From assembly GCF_029867415.1 (NCBI RefSeq), contig NW_026705394.1, forward strand, positions 186,001 to 250,000: DNA of 64,000 nt, given 5' to 3'. Below the pieces are notes generated by a model. It did not search any database and was not told where the DNA came from. It saw only the letters and a list, made by a program, of their open reading frames with translations. Positions 13,528 through 25,259 of this stretch are shown piece after piece; position 1 is the stretch's first letter; each line of letters starts with the position of its first letter. The position numbers and the translations under genes were made by a program. The stretch comes from Vicia villosa (Eukaryota > Streptophyta > Magnoliopsida > Fabales > Fabaceae).

Positions 13528-16500
13528 AACTCTTGAGTTGGAACTGCAGGGGTTTGGGGCATCCTCGGGGAGTTCGAGCCTTGTCAAGGCTCATCAAACT
13601 TGAAAACCCCTCTGTGGTCTTCTTGATGGAGACTAAACTGAAGGTTGATGAAATGGGAAAAATATCTTTTAAGCTTGGCTACAAGTTTTCGCAGGTTGTG
13701 GATTGTAGAGGGAGTGGTAGAGATAGGGCTGGGGGCTTGTGTCTTCTTTGGAAAGATCCGGTGGTTATTCAGATTCAGTCGTTCTCTCATAATCATATTG
13801 GGGGTTTTTGTGAGTCGGAGGCTGAAGAAGGCCCTTGGTCCTTCACGGGCTTCTATGGTTTTCCGGAGGAGATGCGCAAACGTGATTCGTGGTTATTGGT
13901 TGAAGATCTTTCAAGGAATCTGGGTGGGAAATTGCTGATTTTTGGAGACTTTAATGACACGGTTCAAGAGAATGAAAAGTGGGGTGGTAATTGCAGAACG
14001 TCTTCTCAACTTTCGTGGGGCAGGCAAACTTTGGAGAATTGCAGACTTATGGATGTTGGTTTCTCTGGCTACCCTTTTACGTGGACAAATGGGAGAAGGG
14101 GTTTGGACAATATTCAGTGCAGATTGGACAGAGTCCTTGCTAATAACGCCTTCTGGGAGTCCTTTCCTCTTACCAAGGTCTTTCACCTTCCCAGGTTTGG
14201 TTCGGACCATGCTGTCCTAAGGATTGTAGTAGAGAAGGAGAGTTTCCCGGAACGTAAGCGGCATCTGTTTAGATTCGAAGAGGTGTGGTTTAAAGAACCA
14301 AAGTGTGAGAGCTTGGTTAGGCATTTGTGGTCTGAGAAGTCAGGATTTATTTCTGAAAAAACTAAGTCTATTCAAGCCCTCCAGGACGTCTTTAAACATT
14401 TGAGAACGGGGAACATAGCAAAAGAGCTCAAGCGTATTGAAGAGTTGCTTCAAGAAGAAAGAAGGTGGTCTGAGGATCCTAGAGAGATGGACAATTACAA
14501 AGCCCTTAAAGCTCAAAGAAACAAGCTCCTGATTTTAGAAGAGACCATGTGGAGGCAACGGAGTCGAGCGGTGTGGCTCAAAGGGGGAGATAGAAACACA
14601 AAGTTCTTCCATTACAAGGCTAATCAACGGAGGCAAACTAATAGGATTAAGAAACTCATGGATGCAAGAGGAAAATGGTGGAGTGGCCCGGTGAACTGTG
14701 AAAGGATCATGCTTGAATATTTTGAAGGAATTTTCTCTTCCTCTGATCCCTCAAATATTCTTGAAACATGCGGTAATTGTCAAGGTAAACTTTCTGAGGA
14801 TCAAAAAGCTTGGTGTGATCTGGTCTTCACTGCTGAAGAAGTTAAGAGGGCCGTTTTCCAAATGCATCCTAACAAAGCCCCTGGTCCTGACGGATTACCG
14901 GCTGTGTTCTTTCAAAGATTTTGGAACATTGTTGGCTGTGAAGTCACTAATTCTGTCCTGGGTATTCTCAACAACGGTCAAGACCCCACTTTGATTAATT
15001 CGACCTTCATCGCTCTTATTCCGAAGATTAAACATCCTAGGCTCCCTCAGGATTTCCGTCCTATTAGTCTCTGCAATGTCGTGATGAAAATAGTCACGAA
15101 AGTTATTGCTAATCGCTTGAAGGAGCTGCTGCCTGGAATTGTCAGTGAGGAGCAAAGTGCTTTCGTCAAAGGCCGGTTGATTACTGACAACGCTCTTATT
15201 GCCATGGATTGCTTCCATTGGATGAAGAACAAAAAAGCTGGGAAAAAAGGGGTTATGGCGTTGAAGCTGGAAATGTCCAAGGCCTACGATCGTATTGAGT
15301 GGGACTTCGTGGTTGGGACCCTAGAAGCTTTTAATTTCCCTACGGGGCTGATTCAGATTATCAAGCGTTGCATCTCCTCTGTGTCTTACCAGATCCTTGT
15401 TAATGGCCATCCGAGTAGGAAGTTCACTCCGGCAAGGGGTCTCCGTCAAGGGGACCCGTTGTCACCGTATTTGTTTATCCTTTGTGCTGACATTTTTTCA
15501 GGTATGATACATAAAGCTGCTACCTCAAAGGACCTCCATGGTATTCAGGTGGCAAGGAAAGCTCCGGTTATTTCCCACTTGTTTTTTGCGGACGACAGCC
15601 TTCTCTTTTCTAGAGCCAGTGAGGAGGAAGCGGACATAATTCTCCAACTTCTCCAAACCTATCAACAAGCTTCAGGGCAGGTTGTCAATTTCGAAAAGTC
15701 TGAAGTTTCTTTCAGTAGCAACGTCAGCGAAGCGGCTAGGGAGGTTATCCGTAGGAAGCTGGGATTCAAAGCCGTGTACAGCCATACGAGGTACTTGGGG
15801 CTCCCGGTAGTTTTTGGTCGATCTAAAAAAGCTGTGTTCTCTTTGGTTGTGGAGAAAGTGTGGAAAAAGGTTAAGGGGTGGAAAGAAGGTTTTTTGTCCA
15901 AGGCAGGGAAGGAAGTTCTTATCAAGGCTGTGGCACAAGCGATTCCGACTTTCATTATGAGTTGTTATAAACTCCCTGATTGTGTCTGTGATGAGATTGA
16001 AGCAATGATATCCAGGTTTTGGTGGGGAGCTAAAGAAGGTGAGAGGAAAATTCACTGGATGAGTTGGGACAAGATGGCTCGATCAAAAAGTGACGGCGGT
16101 ATGGGTTTTCGTGGCTTCAGGGATTTTAATACCAGCCTCTTGAGTAAACAATTCTGGCGTCTTTGGCAGGGAGATGGATCTCTAGTGAAGCGGTTTTTCA
16201 AAGGAAGGTATTATCCTCGTAGTTCTATTGCGGATGCAGGCTTGGGTTACAAACCAAGCTACGCATGGAGGAGTATCTATAGCTCTAGAGATGCCGTTTT
16301 GAGGGGTGCTAGATGGCGCATAGGGAACGGAGAGCGGGTGAAGGTTTGGACCGATAATTGGATTCCTACTTTACCAGGTTTCAAGCCCCTTAGTCCTTTG
16401 GTTCCGCTAAACAATGAGATGATGGTCAGTTCCCTTATCGATAGTGACCTTTGCTGTTGGAAGATGGACTCCTTGAAAAAGTTGTTTGGAGAGAGTCATG

Positions 16501-17606
16501 TTGCTCATATTGCCTCTATTCCCATCTCTAGGGTGGTGTTGGAAGATAAGCTAGTGTGGAACGCTGAGAAGCACGGAGATTTCTCGGTCAAAACGTCGTA
16601 TCACCTCCTGGGAAATGCCAGACGGAGCAACAGCCCTGGACCTTCAGCTCGTGATGAAGATGGCTTTTGGAAGTTGCTTTGGAAAGCGCCTATTGAGAAT
16701 AAAATTAAGGAATTTTTGTAGAGGTTGGTCAAAAACATCTTACCGTTACGGACGAACGTTTGCAAGAAAGGTATCTCTCTAGACCCCTCTTCCCCTCTTT
16801 GTTTTGAAGAGGCTGAATCGGCTGCTCACCTTTTCCTGCGTTGCGATTTTATTAAAAGAATGCTCCTCGCGCCCCCGTTGGGAATAAGGATCCCGCCTGT
16901 TGATGATGTTATGGTTTGGTTGTTGAGGACTTTTAGGTACAAGGACACCAGGTTGTGCCAAGTGCTTTGTATTGGTCTGTGGAAGGTTTGGAAAGCCAGG
17001 AATGATGTCGTCTTCAACAAGGTTCGGCCTTGTCCTATGCTTGTTGCCAAAGATGTGTGGCTCTCTATAACTGAGTTTGATTGCAGCAGGTCTGTTACTA
17101 TGGATCGTCTAATGCCGGCGCTGGTTGAAAATTCGTATGGTAATGCGTGGATTATCCAAACAGATGCAGGCTGTTTTGAGGGAGGGACTGTTGCTCTTGG
17201 TTGTGTCATTAAGTCTGCCAAGCATGGCATTTTGCTTGCTGCGACTCAGAGGTTTCCCAGTTTCGTCAATCCGGATGCGACTGAAGCGCTTGGAATTCGG
17301 TGGGGAATGCAGCTAGCTAATGATTTCAACCTCGAGGAAGTGATGTTCCAGTCGGATGCGCTTGGGGTGGTTGACTGCGTTAATGGAGTATGCTCCTTGC
17401 TGGATATTGAGCCCATTGTCTTAGATTGTTGTTTGCTTCGTAATCATTTTAAGTTTTCTTCTGTCATGTTCATTGGTAGAGAGTCCAATACTGATGCTCA
17501 TAATATGGTGGGCATTGGGAAGTTGGTTGGATCTCGCACGTGGTTAGGTGTTATCCCTCTGATTGAGGAGATTCGTGTATCTTTGGCCAATTCGGTCCTT
17601 TCTTAA
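13524..17606 (+). pseudogene. LINE ORF2: endonuclease, reverse transcriptase, RNase H (one amber codon)
   Basis: ORF2 would nick target DNA and copy the LINE RNA in place. The start is set at MKLLSWNCRGLG, which opens the endonuclease/exonuclease/phosphatase fold; FMETK-type, GDFN and GSDHA motifs follow. RT blocks include FRPISLCNV, SAFVKGRLITDN, GLRQGDPLSPYLF and FFADDSLLF. zf-RVT sequence (SPLCFEEAESAAHLFLRC) and a plant RNase H domain (IIQTDAGCFEGG, VMFIGRESNTDAH) complete it. One TAG at 16719-16721 replaces the usual Trp of EFLWRL. RT motif A reads LKLEMSKAYD, with Glu where the catalytic Asp normally lies. Otherwise about 1,360 codons stay in frame, so the copy is fairly young. Confidence 0.9.
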
Positions 17607-17636
17607 TATATCTTTGTGTTTCCATCAAAAAAAAAT

Positions 17637-18094
17637 GTGAAAAAGAAAATTGATGTGTTGTAATAGTTCAATGATTTAGGGAATGATGATTTGATATGTA
17701 AATTGTAGGAGTAATTTAATATGTAAACTTTTTCCATCTCTATTATGAAATCTGTCAATGTGTAATTAAGTTGAAAAACTATTTTTGATACAAAGATTTA
17801 GAGCATAGTTACAGAGAAAGTAAAATAATTTAAGAAATATATTAGTTGTGGATTAAAAATTTCGTCTGAACTTACGTACGAAAATACCTATGGTTTCATT
17901 AATGGATTTCTATTTAAAACAAGATATTAAATAAAATAATTCATCTTTAAATTCATCGCAATTAGCTAGGTTGTTTAGGCAGTTCTAGAATGGTCACAAA
18001 CATTAAAGGTTTTATGGAAACACAATTTCACAATCGTTGACATATTTATACAATCCAAATTTTGCTTCACAATGGTTGACATATTTACACAATC
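17637..18094. other. AT-rich flank between LINE and Pack-CACTA
   Basis: No coding or structural feature was recognised. A short near-duplicate (TTGACATATTTAYACAATCCAA) occurs twice near 18038 and 18077, just before the CACTA end. Confidence 0.4.
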
Positions 18095-18117
18095 CAACAC
18101 TAGTGCAGAAAACACTT

Positions 18118-18430
18118 TTTACATCGGGCGAAAAGTACATTTTACATCAGGTCTGGATCCGATGTAAATCCAAGTGATGTAATAAATCTAGGACATTCTA
18201 CATCGGGCAACAAGCCGATGTGAAAAATCATCATACTACATCGGTTTAAATTATGCCTGATGTGAAACAAAATCTAACATTTTTTTAAAACTATATGTGC
18301 AATATTTAACTTCGGGTTCGTAATAGCCCGATGTAAAATGATTGTTTTTACATCGGTTTCCATGATAGTCCGATATAAAATGTATGTTTTTACATCGGTT
18401 TCGTATATGGTCCGATGTAATATTTCCTGT
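18118..18430. repeat. Subterminal ACATCGG repeats, left end of Pack-CACTA
   Basis: About ten copies of TTTACATCGG(G/T) or its complement CCGATGTAAA in both orientations, spaced roughly 20-50 bp apart. They match the set at the right end and presumably act as transposase binding sites. Confidence 0.8.
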
Positions 18431-18714
18431 AATTTTTTCATGGATAGATCGGTTTCACCTTTTTCATGTATTTTGCTCTTCTTTATATTAACAATATGAA
18501 TTTCTCATTAGTTAAATTGTACATAGCCACTTTCAAAAAGCTTGTACATAATGCATGTACATGTTAATTTTTTACATGTTAATCAAAGAATATAGCCGCT
18601 CATTGTCTATTCTAGCTAAATTATATGGCAAACAAAGATGTGTGTGTACTTGAACAACATACATATACAAGGAACCTCTTAATTGTTACCATCGACTGAT
18701 CTTTTTTGGAGAAA

Positions 18715-18889
18715 TAACATCATCGGCTGATCTTTTTGAAGAAATAACATCATATAATCTTGTTCTTCAACTATTCTTGTCACAAGTCCAACAACAATTG
18801 TTCTTCCTAATGTTCTAAGGGATACTCTTTCAAGAGCTTTACATCTAGAAAACTCTACCACACAAACTGGCTCATTCAAAATCACCTAC
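18715..18889 (-). pseudogene. HBS1/eRF3-like translational GTPase, C-terminal exon fragment
   Basis: On the minus strand a TTTTGTAG acceptor is followed by VILNEPVCVVEFSRCKAL and then GRTIVVGLVTRIVEEQ. This is the last beta-barrel domain of EF1A-family GTPases. The PVCVxxFSxCKALxRVSLR wording fits HBS1/eRF3-type ribosome-rescue or release factors better than EF1A itself. Only the C-terminal exon is present; there is no GTP-binding domain. It is a captured piece inside the Pack-CACTA. Family level is fairly sure, subfamily less so. Confidence 0.65.
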
Positions 18890-19013
18890 AAAATTAGAAA
18901 CAATAAGTCACTCAAGCTGAGTCAGTTGCATTGTAGACAAAAAGATATTATCATATGTTGGAAATAAAGGTTAGACATAGCTTTAAGGTAACAAGGAAAT
19001 GTTATCTAGTTAA

Positions 19014-19462
19014 TTAATTATTCATCCGTATAATGCAACGTATGCTCTTTCCTTGAATGAGATAGTCAAAAGCTTTTTTAATATCTTTGAAGTCCACCTC
19101 TTGTGTTATGAAACCATCTAAGTTAAGTTCCTGTAACATAAATATATTGCCATAACCAATCACAATATTGCTCTTAATATATCAATATCAAATTCAATGT
19201 TATGAATGCAAAAAAGAACATATGGATGCAAACTTCTCTGCTGCTATTGAAAGCCTCTGTCATGAATGATGCCAAGCCTATGCACTTGAAGCAATAATCA
19301 GCGCCTCCGTTTGTCACATCCTTAATCACCAGCGAGGAGAAAAAATATTCAGTTTTAAAAATATGCTAACAAAATAACAGGAAAATTAATAACCGACCTC
19401 GCTCACAGACTTGTCTTTGCAAGAGGAAGGATTCACAAAATCAGTTATTCCAAATGGTTTTC
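19014..19462 (-). pseudogene. Zinc-type alcohol dehydrogenase, three exon fragments
   Basis: The minus strand gives three pieces in the right order. The first (about 19400-19462) is FGITDFVNPSSCKDKSVSE, ending at a GAG/GT donor-like junction. The second (about 19234-19331) is VIKDVTNGGADYCFKCIG and ASFMTEAFNSSRE. The third (19014-19131) is ELNLDGFITQEVDF and IKKAFDYLIQGKSIRC, ending in a natural-looking C-terminus IIRMNN and TAA. These match the cofactor-binding and C-terminal parts of plant class III-like/ADH-like medium-chain dehydrogenases. The exon expected between pieces two and three, and all catalytic-domain exons, are missing. Retained intron-like spacers show that genomic DNA was captured. 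Confidence 0.8.
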
Positions 19463-20537
19463 CTGTGTATGCTATTAACAAGAAAATTATGGTTCTCAAC
19501 ATTCAAATTATGGTTCTCAATATTAACAAGAGTGTAGTTTTTAAATACAAGTCAAGCGGTTTTGCTTTCTTTGTTTATTGCACTGAGAACAACTAATCAT
19601 TACCAGAGTTCATTGTTTTGCTAGCAGCTTCTAAAGTATGATGTTCCAAGGAATTGACCGAAAAGAAATCAGTGTACCTTTGTTAGCATTAGAAGGTGAG
19701 GATGCTTTTAGTTCTCGTTTTCCTTCAAGAGATGCAAAACCTTCCATAGCTTGCTCTGAACAACATATCGACTGAAGTTAAAAGTGTCGCCAATTCGGAC
19801 GGTGTGGTATCCACCGCGTCGGTAATCTTATGTGCCTTCATAAGGCAACTTGGTAGTGAACAGCGACGTGGGAAATCGGAGATAGTGTTTTTCTCTGATC
19901 ATCTATTGTATCCCAGTTCAGTTTCAAATCCCTAAGTACTGATACTGTACCATACAACATGTACCTTCAAAGCATGAACCAACATCAACACCAGTACACA
20001 CAAAACAAAATAAAATGTTATTTAATCTATCAACATCAACTACTCGCACTTGCATACAACACATCATTGTTCTGAAATTTCTAAACCTAACAATTCTCCA
20101 ATCTAAAGGAGTAATAAATTAGACGCAACTAACAAACTAACCCAATCATTGTGCCTCTTGTATTTCTTAACGCCATAGTGAGTAATGCTGAAAACTCCAG
20201 CTACAAGTCCTACGATGCAAAATCAAAACACATTAATTCTACAAAACATGGTGAATGCATGCTTCATCATATATCATCTCATCAAACATCCACAATTGAA
20301 TTACCACATTGAGTCCTAAATACGCGAATCGAGTTTGCCTGTACTTGACAACCCAAATCAAAATCAAACCCTCATGTACCAGAACGGTAAATCCCAACAT
20401 TAAATTTTGAAGTAAAAAACTACCAAAACAAAAAAAAATCATATCTTTACCACAAAATAAGCTCGGACAATGCCTTTAAGACCTGTAAACAGAAATCAAT
20501 GATTACGAGCTAGAAATTCATAAGAACAACTCTCATT
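19463..20537. other. Pack-CACTA interior with unassigned exon-like sequence
   Basis: Minus-strand stretches near 19640-19760 (FASLEGKRELKASSPSNA), 19790-19950 and 20140-20240 (GLVAGVFSITHYGVKKYKRH) look codon-like, but I do not recognise them. They may be further captured exons. A minus-strand frame at 20239-20442 is hydrophobic and also unrecognised. Confidence 0.35.
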
Positions 20538-20679
20538 GTATTTGTTCTGGACCGGCCCAATCTAGTCAATTGGGCCATTCCCGCCTTCGGCCCAATACGC
20601 TTCAGGACGCACGTGGTGGTTTCCAGCCGACCAGACTGGGCAAACATGCCAAGTAACCACTACGCCGTACAAGGGCTTT

Positions 20680-21005
20680 CACAGCGCTTTTTTTGGCCTT
20701 TAACAGCGCTTTAAAGCGCTGCCAAAGCCAGCGCTGGCGTAGGCTACGAAAGCGCTTTTAAAAGCGCTCTGGTAGACCCCCTCTTTAAGAGCGCTTTCCT
20801 GGAAAAAGCGCTCTGGTAGGACCCCCTATAAGAGCGCTTTCCTGGAAAAAGCGCTCTGGTAGACCCCCCTTTAAGAGCGCTTCTTAGTAAAAGCGCTGGC
20901 AAAGACCAGTAAAAAAGCAAAAAAAATTAAAAAATTACGCAGCATACAAAAGCGCTTTTGGAAAAGCGCTCTGGTAGGCCCCCCTATGAGAGCGCTTTTT
21001 CTGGA
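20680..21005. repeat. CACTA-2 subterminal repeats (3' side of transposase)
   Basis: Units of the AGAGCGCTTTCCTGGAAAAAGCGCT type alternate in both orientations. They are closely related to 1935-2180. Confidence 0.9.
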
Positions 21006-21777
21006 AAATACATGCGTCTAAATCTCGGAATTATAGGAAAATACCATAAGACTTTAGCAGGAGACAACTTTTTCTTATATCGAGGGGCGCCACATTTAGG
21101 ACACTCATTCAACGCTGCATACTCGTTTCGAAACAAAACGCAATCGTTTGGACATGCGTGTATCTTATCATAGCTCATTCCAATAGAAGACAACATCTTT
21201 TTGGCTTCATACGTTCGATTGGGAAGAACATTATCCTCTGGTAGCATATCTTTCATAAGGGCTAATAACTCTGTGAAACTTTTATCCGACCATCCATTGT
21301 CCGCCTTTAAGTTGTACAACTTTAACACCGCAGACAATCTTGTGAATTTTGAACAACCATCATACAACGGTTTCTCTGCATCGCTTACCAACCTCTCAAA
21401 CATTTTGGGACAATCCGCTAGATCTTCTTCCAGCGCTTCTGCAATCTCTTCGACTCGATCACAATCGTATGTGTCTGTTCAATCGTCGTTTGAAGCATAC
21501 TTCCTATTACACCTCGACCCAGCATTCCCGGTACTTTTCTCACCATGCATTGTCCAACATGTATAACTTCTATCAATTCCAAACCGTAGTAAATGAGATC
21601 CCAACTGATTCCCGTCAACCTTACCCCCGGCATAACAGCAACCCAAGCAAGGACACGGCATTCGAAGCGGGTCTTTGGAGTTCGCAACCGCAAACTCAAC
21701 AAATTCCCATACCCCTTTCTCGTACTCTTTCGACAATCGGTTTGAATTCATCCATGTCTTATCCATGTCTTAATTAA
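20990..21777 (-). pseudogene. TNP2-like CACTA transposase, N-terminal part
   Basis: The minus strand opens MDKTWMNSNRLSKEYEKGV, the Transposase-associated domain, with CPCLGCCYAG as its Cys pattern and LLRFGIDRSYTCWTMHGE after it. A single in-frame TGA at 21479-21481 follows SNDD. The same frame then resumes with CPKMFERLVSD, YNLKADNGWSDKSF, LNECPKCGAPRY and VLWYFPIIPRFRRMY, which leads into the TNP2 domain. At about 21005 the frame passes directly into subterminal repeats (FPEKALS), so the catalytic half is deleted. It is complementary in content to the relic at 3-1991. Confidence 0.85.
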
Positions 21778-23329
21778 GCTAAACAACAACGGTCAAACTT
21801 CCACTCTTCACAAGTAACCCCTATGGCGAATTCAATTCACAAAGTTAGTAAGTACCTCCTATATTAACTCTCTAAACACATAAAACTAATGTGTTTCTGT
21901 CAAAACGCAAAGTATAAACGGAATGAATCCGAAGCAATAAAACGTAACATATATAATCACACAATTTCAGACAAATTCATCATAATACCAGTAATTTGAG
22001 AAAGAAATTTACCTCGGATGTTACCGAACTCAAGAAAACGCCAAACGTCGAACTAGGCTGGGAAACGATCAAACTTTCACTATACACAAGTTACCCCTAT
22101 AGCAAATTCACAAAGTTAGTAACCACCAAGACAAAATCGATTGAACAAAGGAAATCAACAATAGTTTGATGTGTGTACATACTCCTAAATATGTAGTACC
22201 AGAGTCAATGATACGAGCTCCAAAGAGATCCAAAGTTATCAATCCAGTCAGACCTATACAAGAAATTCAATTCAATGTATGATTATAATAAGAATGGGTG
22301 AATAGCTCATGATGCAGTTAATTAAATACACCACTACTAACACTACTAACACAAGACACACGATGCAGTTAATTAAATACACCACTACTTGAGATGTTTC
22401 ATTTTTAATTATGTTCATACTGATACTATTATATATTCATTTTTATATCATTTAATTTATATTCAGTTTTATGCCCAAATATATGATGGGCATCGGTTAT
22501 GCCACTAGCTAGTTATATACCTTTACACGTATGTATATACCGACATGCCTCAAAATCCACTACATATATCATCATTGGTAGAGAAATATTGCACCTCCTC
22601 CACTATCTTATACAACAGTCAAGAAACTTTACTCACAATTTCAATTCTACTAAGATAACAAGAGACTCACAATTTCAATTGTACTAAGATAAGAAGAGGC
22701 TAAGGACATAAATGGAGACCACAAATTAAGAATAAGAGCCTCTCTATGGAACAGAACTCAAAAGATAAGAAGAGGTTAAATTTATATTTTGTGAAAACCA
22801 TACAAGCAGACCCCAAACAATCCAACAGCCACCATTTCACAGTTCAACAGAACTCAAAACCCTATCACTTAGAAGTTTCTGGAACAAACCCTATCACCTA
22901 AAATCACACGTTTTTGGAACTAGGCAATTGCTAACAGAAATATTATGTATATATATATATATATATCAAAGGCCTTAAGAAAAGAGCATTCCATCAAATT
23001 CAGAATCACAAGGATACATTGATACATCTAGGGTTTTGTTAAAAGCTATGAGAAGTGTGATACCTGGGTGGCGCCGCAAAGCAAGTTGCTACCAGAGGAG
23101 AAGAGACGGAGACGAAACGATGGTGGTGGACGGAGGAGAAGAAGTTCGCGCGATGGTGGTGGACGGAGGACCGATAAGGTTGACGGAGGACCGATAAGGT
23201 TGACGGAGGACCGACGACGGTGAGGGGTGGGGTTTCTGGTTCGCGTGCAGAGAGAAAAAGAAAGAGAGAAAGTGAGAAAGTGAGAAACAGTAGAAGCGTG
23301 TTTTTGGTTTTAATTTTAGTAATAAGGCT
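21778..23329. other. CACTA-2 5' leader region
   Basis: About 1.5 kb between the transposase start and the subterminal repeats, probably 5' untranslated and intron sequence of the transposase gene. It holds a short direct repeat (ATGCAGTTAATTAAATACAC at about 22313 and 22360), a small (TA)n at about 22950-22968, and a repeated GGTTGACGGAGGACCGA motif near 23180-23215. No further domain was recognised. Confidence 0.5.
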
Positions 23330-23680
23330 ACTAAAGCGCTTCTGGAAAGCGCTCTCATAGCCTGGGCTATACCAGCGCTTTTGACAAAAAGCGCTCTCAT
23401 TAAACACCCCTACCAGAGCGCTTTTGAAAAGCGCTTTCGTTCCCCCCACGTTCCCCCCACCTACCAGAGCGCTTTTATAAAGCGCTTTCGTACCCCCCCC
23501 TACCAGAGCGCTTTTGAAAAGCGCTCTCATAACCCCCCCCCCTACCAGAGCGCTTCTTAAAAGCGCTTTCATACCCCCCCACTATTAGAGCGCTTTTTTA
23601 GCGTGTTTTTTAATTTTGTCTTTAGCGAAGCCTATGCCAGCGCTTTTCCTAAAAGCGCTTTCGTAGGGGTGCTGCTAAAA
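23330..23680. repeat. CACTA-2 subterminal repeats (5' side of transposase)
   Basis: About ten units of ACCAGAGCGCTTTTGAAAAG or GCGCTTTCGTACCCCCC type. Apparent open frames with repeated KSALVGG are translations of this array, not genes. Confidence 0.9.
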
Positions 23681-23798
23681 GCCAAATTTGGCGTAGTGAA
23701 CCGACCACGAGGACCCCTCGTGCTCGGCAAACAACTAATCCACGCGTCTCCTAAATATCCGCCCTAAAAGGAGGCGTCCAATCCGTTCCAAAACATCC

Positions 23799-23807
23799 TA
23801 TAAATAG
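23799..23807 (+). promoter_or_regulatory. R1 5' LTR TATA box
   Basis: TATAAATAG lies in CCTATAAATAGCCC about 200 bp before the LTR end, the usual position of a plant LTR promoter. It drives rightward transcription of gag. Confidence 0.65.
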
Positions 23808-24000
23808 CCCTCTACATACAGAGGGCAAGGTAATCTTTTTCTGACCACTAATACCCCATTACTTTGTTGTACCCTGGGGAATACATACTTACTTTGGCAT
23901 CGGATTGCCTTGCAGGTACAACACCTTTTTCTCCATGTCTGTCATCCCGAACTTCAAGCCTTCATTGTTCCCGGTCATCTGATCCGCTCGATAAGATCAG

Positions 24001-24018
24001 TGGCGCCGTCTGTGGGAA
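24001..24018 (+). other. R1 primer-binding site
   Basis: TGGCGCCGTCTGTGGGAA begins two bases after the 5' LTR. Many plant Gypsy elements of the Tat/RIRE2-like groups start minus-strand synthesis at such a TGGCGCCG site. Confidence 0.8.
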
Positions 24019-24113
24019 ATCTAGCTCCCCCATTCCTTTTTCTTGCACCTTCTTGATCCATTCTTGCCTCTTGCAAGAACCCAGGAACCAAAGTTCTAAT
24101 CAAATCATTACTC

Positions 24114-25259
24114 ATGGCCGGTAATAACGAAGATCCCTCGTCAATAGACGCTGCAATTCTCAAGAAAAGCGACATCTCCATCGTTCCTCCGTCAAGAAAC
24201 ACCGTTCCTCGAGATGGTGTCACAGCGTCCCCGTCCCCTAAAGATCTTCAAGATGATCAATCTCATCGTTTCGAAGATACCAGCGGGAAGGACAACCACG
24301 AAGAAAGTCTGGGCAACCCTTTCCTCTCCAAAGGACAGCCTCCTCAAGACCAGACCATAAACGATGTCCTAGCTGCTCTTGCCCAGACCAGTGCGCTCTT
24401 ACAACAGCAAAGTAACCAGATCGAGGCCCTCGAGCAGAAGCGCCGCTCAAGAACTCCCCCCGATCACAAGACTCGTTCTCGACGTGAAATAATCACCAAA
24501 AAATGCCCACGTTCCCCTTCTCCCAGCGAGAAGGTGAATCCCTCTTCCAAGAAAGGGTCGAGCAAGCAGCGTTCCCGACACCGTTCACAGTCCCCTCGGC
24601 CAAGAAAGAAATCCAGATCACCCCCGGCCAAGCACGACGACATCCGGAGGCGACGCAGGCGTAGCCAGAGCCGATCTTTTTCTCCATCCGCCAGCGACGA
24701 CGAAGAGGAGCGCCATGGTCCTCTATCCCAGTCAATCTTAGAGGCTCCCTTGCCAACCATTCTCGAAAAACCCCCTCCGCTAGGGACCTACAACGGGACC
24801 CCCGATCCGGACAAACATATTGAGAACATCGACGCCCTTCTCGACTACAAAGGAGTGCCCGACGCCATTAAATGTCGTTTGTTCCCTACCACCCTGCGAA
24901 AAGGAGCCATGACTTGGTATAAAAGTTTGCCAGACGAGTCCATCACATCATTGAGGGTGCTCGGAAAACTTTTTTCCAGACATTTCACGGCTTCCCGAAG
25001 ACACCCAAAGTCATAAGCCTCCTTGGAAGCCATTATCCAAGGAAAGGACGAGTCTCTACGGGCATACATAAAAAGATTCAATAAAGAAGCCGTACAGGTA
25101 TCCACCACTGCCCATATGAAAAAGTTCTGGCTCGAGCGCGGCCTCCGACCACGCTCGGACTTCGCTAAAGCCGTCGGAATTGAAACTCCAGCCACTCTTG
25201 ACGAATTCTTCCTCAAAGCCCAAGCCTACATTCAATATGAGGAGAAAGAAGCTGCCCAC
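24114..25259 (+). pseudogene. R1 gag, N-terminal part, split by the tandem element
   Basis: The start MAGNNEDPSS is the first ATG after the leader. A long Arg/Ser-rich basic region (RRSRTPPDHKTRSRRE, then RRRRRSQSRSFSP, roughly residues 105-200) is followed by the retrotransposon gag core: PPPLGTYNGTPDPDKHI, then MTWYKSLPDESITSL. A TAA at 25014-25016 interrupts it (HPKS, stop, ASLEAI), after which the same frame runs on to YEEKEAAH. The tandem element inserted there. The remainder of gag resumes at 33780 in frame once a single copy of the CCCAC duplication is counted. Confidence 0.85.

Larger units (their letters stand above)
13166..17636 (+). mobile_element. L1-like LINE, nearly full pol, 5'-truncated
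   Basis: The order is the tail of ORF1, overlapping ORF2 with endonuclease, RT, zf-RVT and RNase H, a short 3' UTR (CTTAATATATCTTTGTG...), then A9 at about 17628-17636. Plant L1-like LINEs end in this way. The 5' end of ORF1 is missing, as expected from incomplete reverse transcription. No convincing target-site duplication was found by eye. Confidence 0.85.
20658..23698 (-). mobile_element. CACTA-2: CACTA transposon inside the R1 5' LTR
   Basis: Ends are CACTACGCC at 20658 and GGCGTAGTG at 23690-23698, a perfect 9-bp terminal inverted repeat. They are flanked by AAC at 20655-20657 and 23699-23701. The R1 3' LTR has the uninterrupted sequence with a single AAC (about 37139-37150), proving the insertion. 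Length is 3,041 bp. It carries the N-terminal part of a TNP2-type transposase on the minus strand and AGCGCT subterminal repeats at both ends, so it is a deletion derivative of the same family as 1-2202. Confidence 0.95.
20543..23999 (+). repeat. R1 5' LTR, split by CACTA-2
   Basis: LTR sequence runs 20543-20657, is interrupted by CACTA-2 (20658-23698), and resumes after the duplicated AAC to 23999. Removing the insertion gives 413 bp, matching the 412-bp 3' LTR. Confidence 0.9.

Noticed and set aside
23039..23572. Open frame with repeated KSALVGG on the minus strand
   Set aside because: It is a translation of the CACTA-2 subterminal AGCGCT repeats, with no coding homology.
24464..24760. Arg/Glu-rich minus-strand frames opposite R1 gag
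   Set aside because: Mirror frames of the Arg/Ser-rich gag region; no independent evidence.
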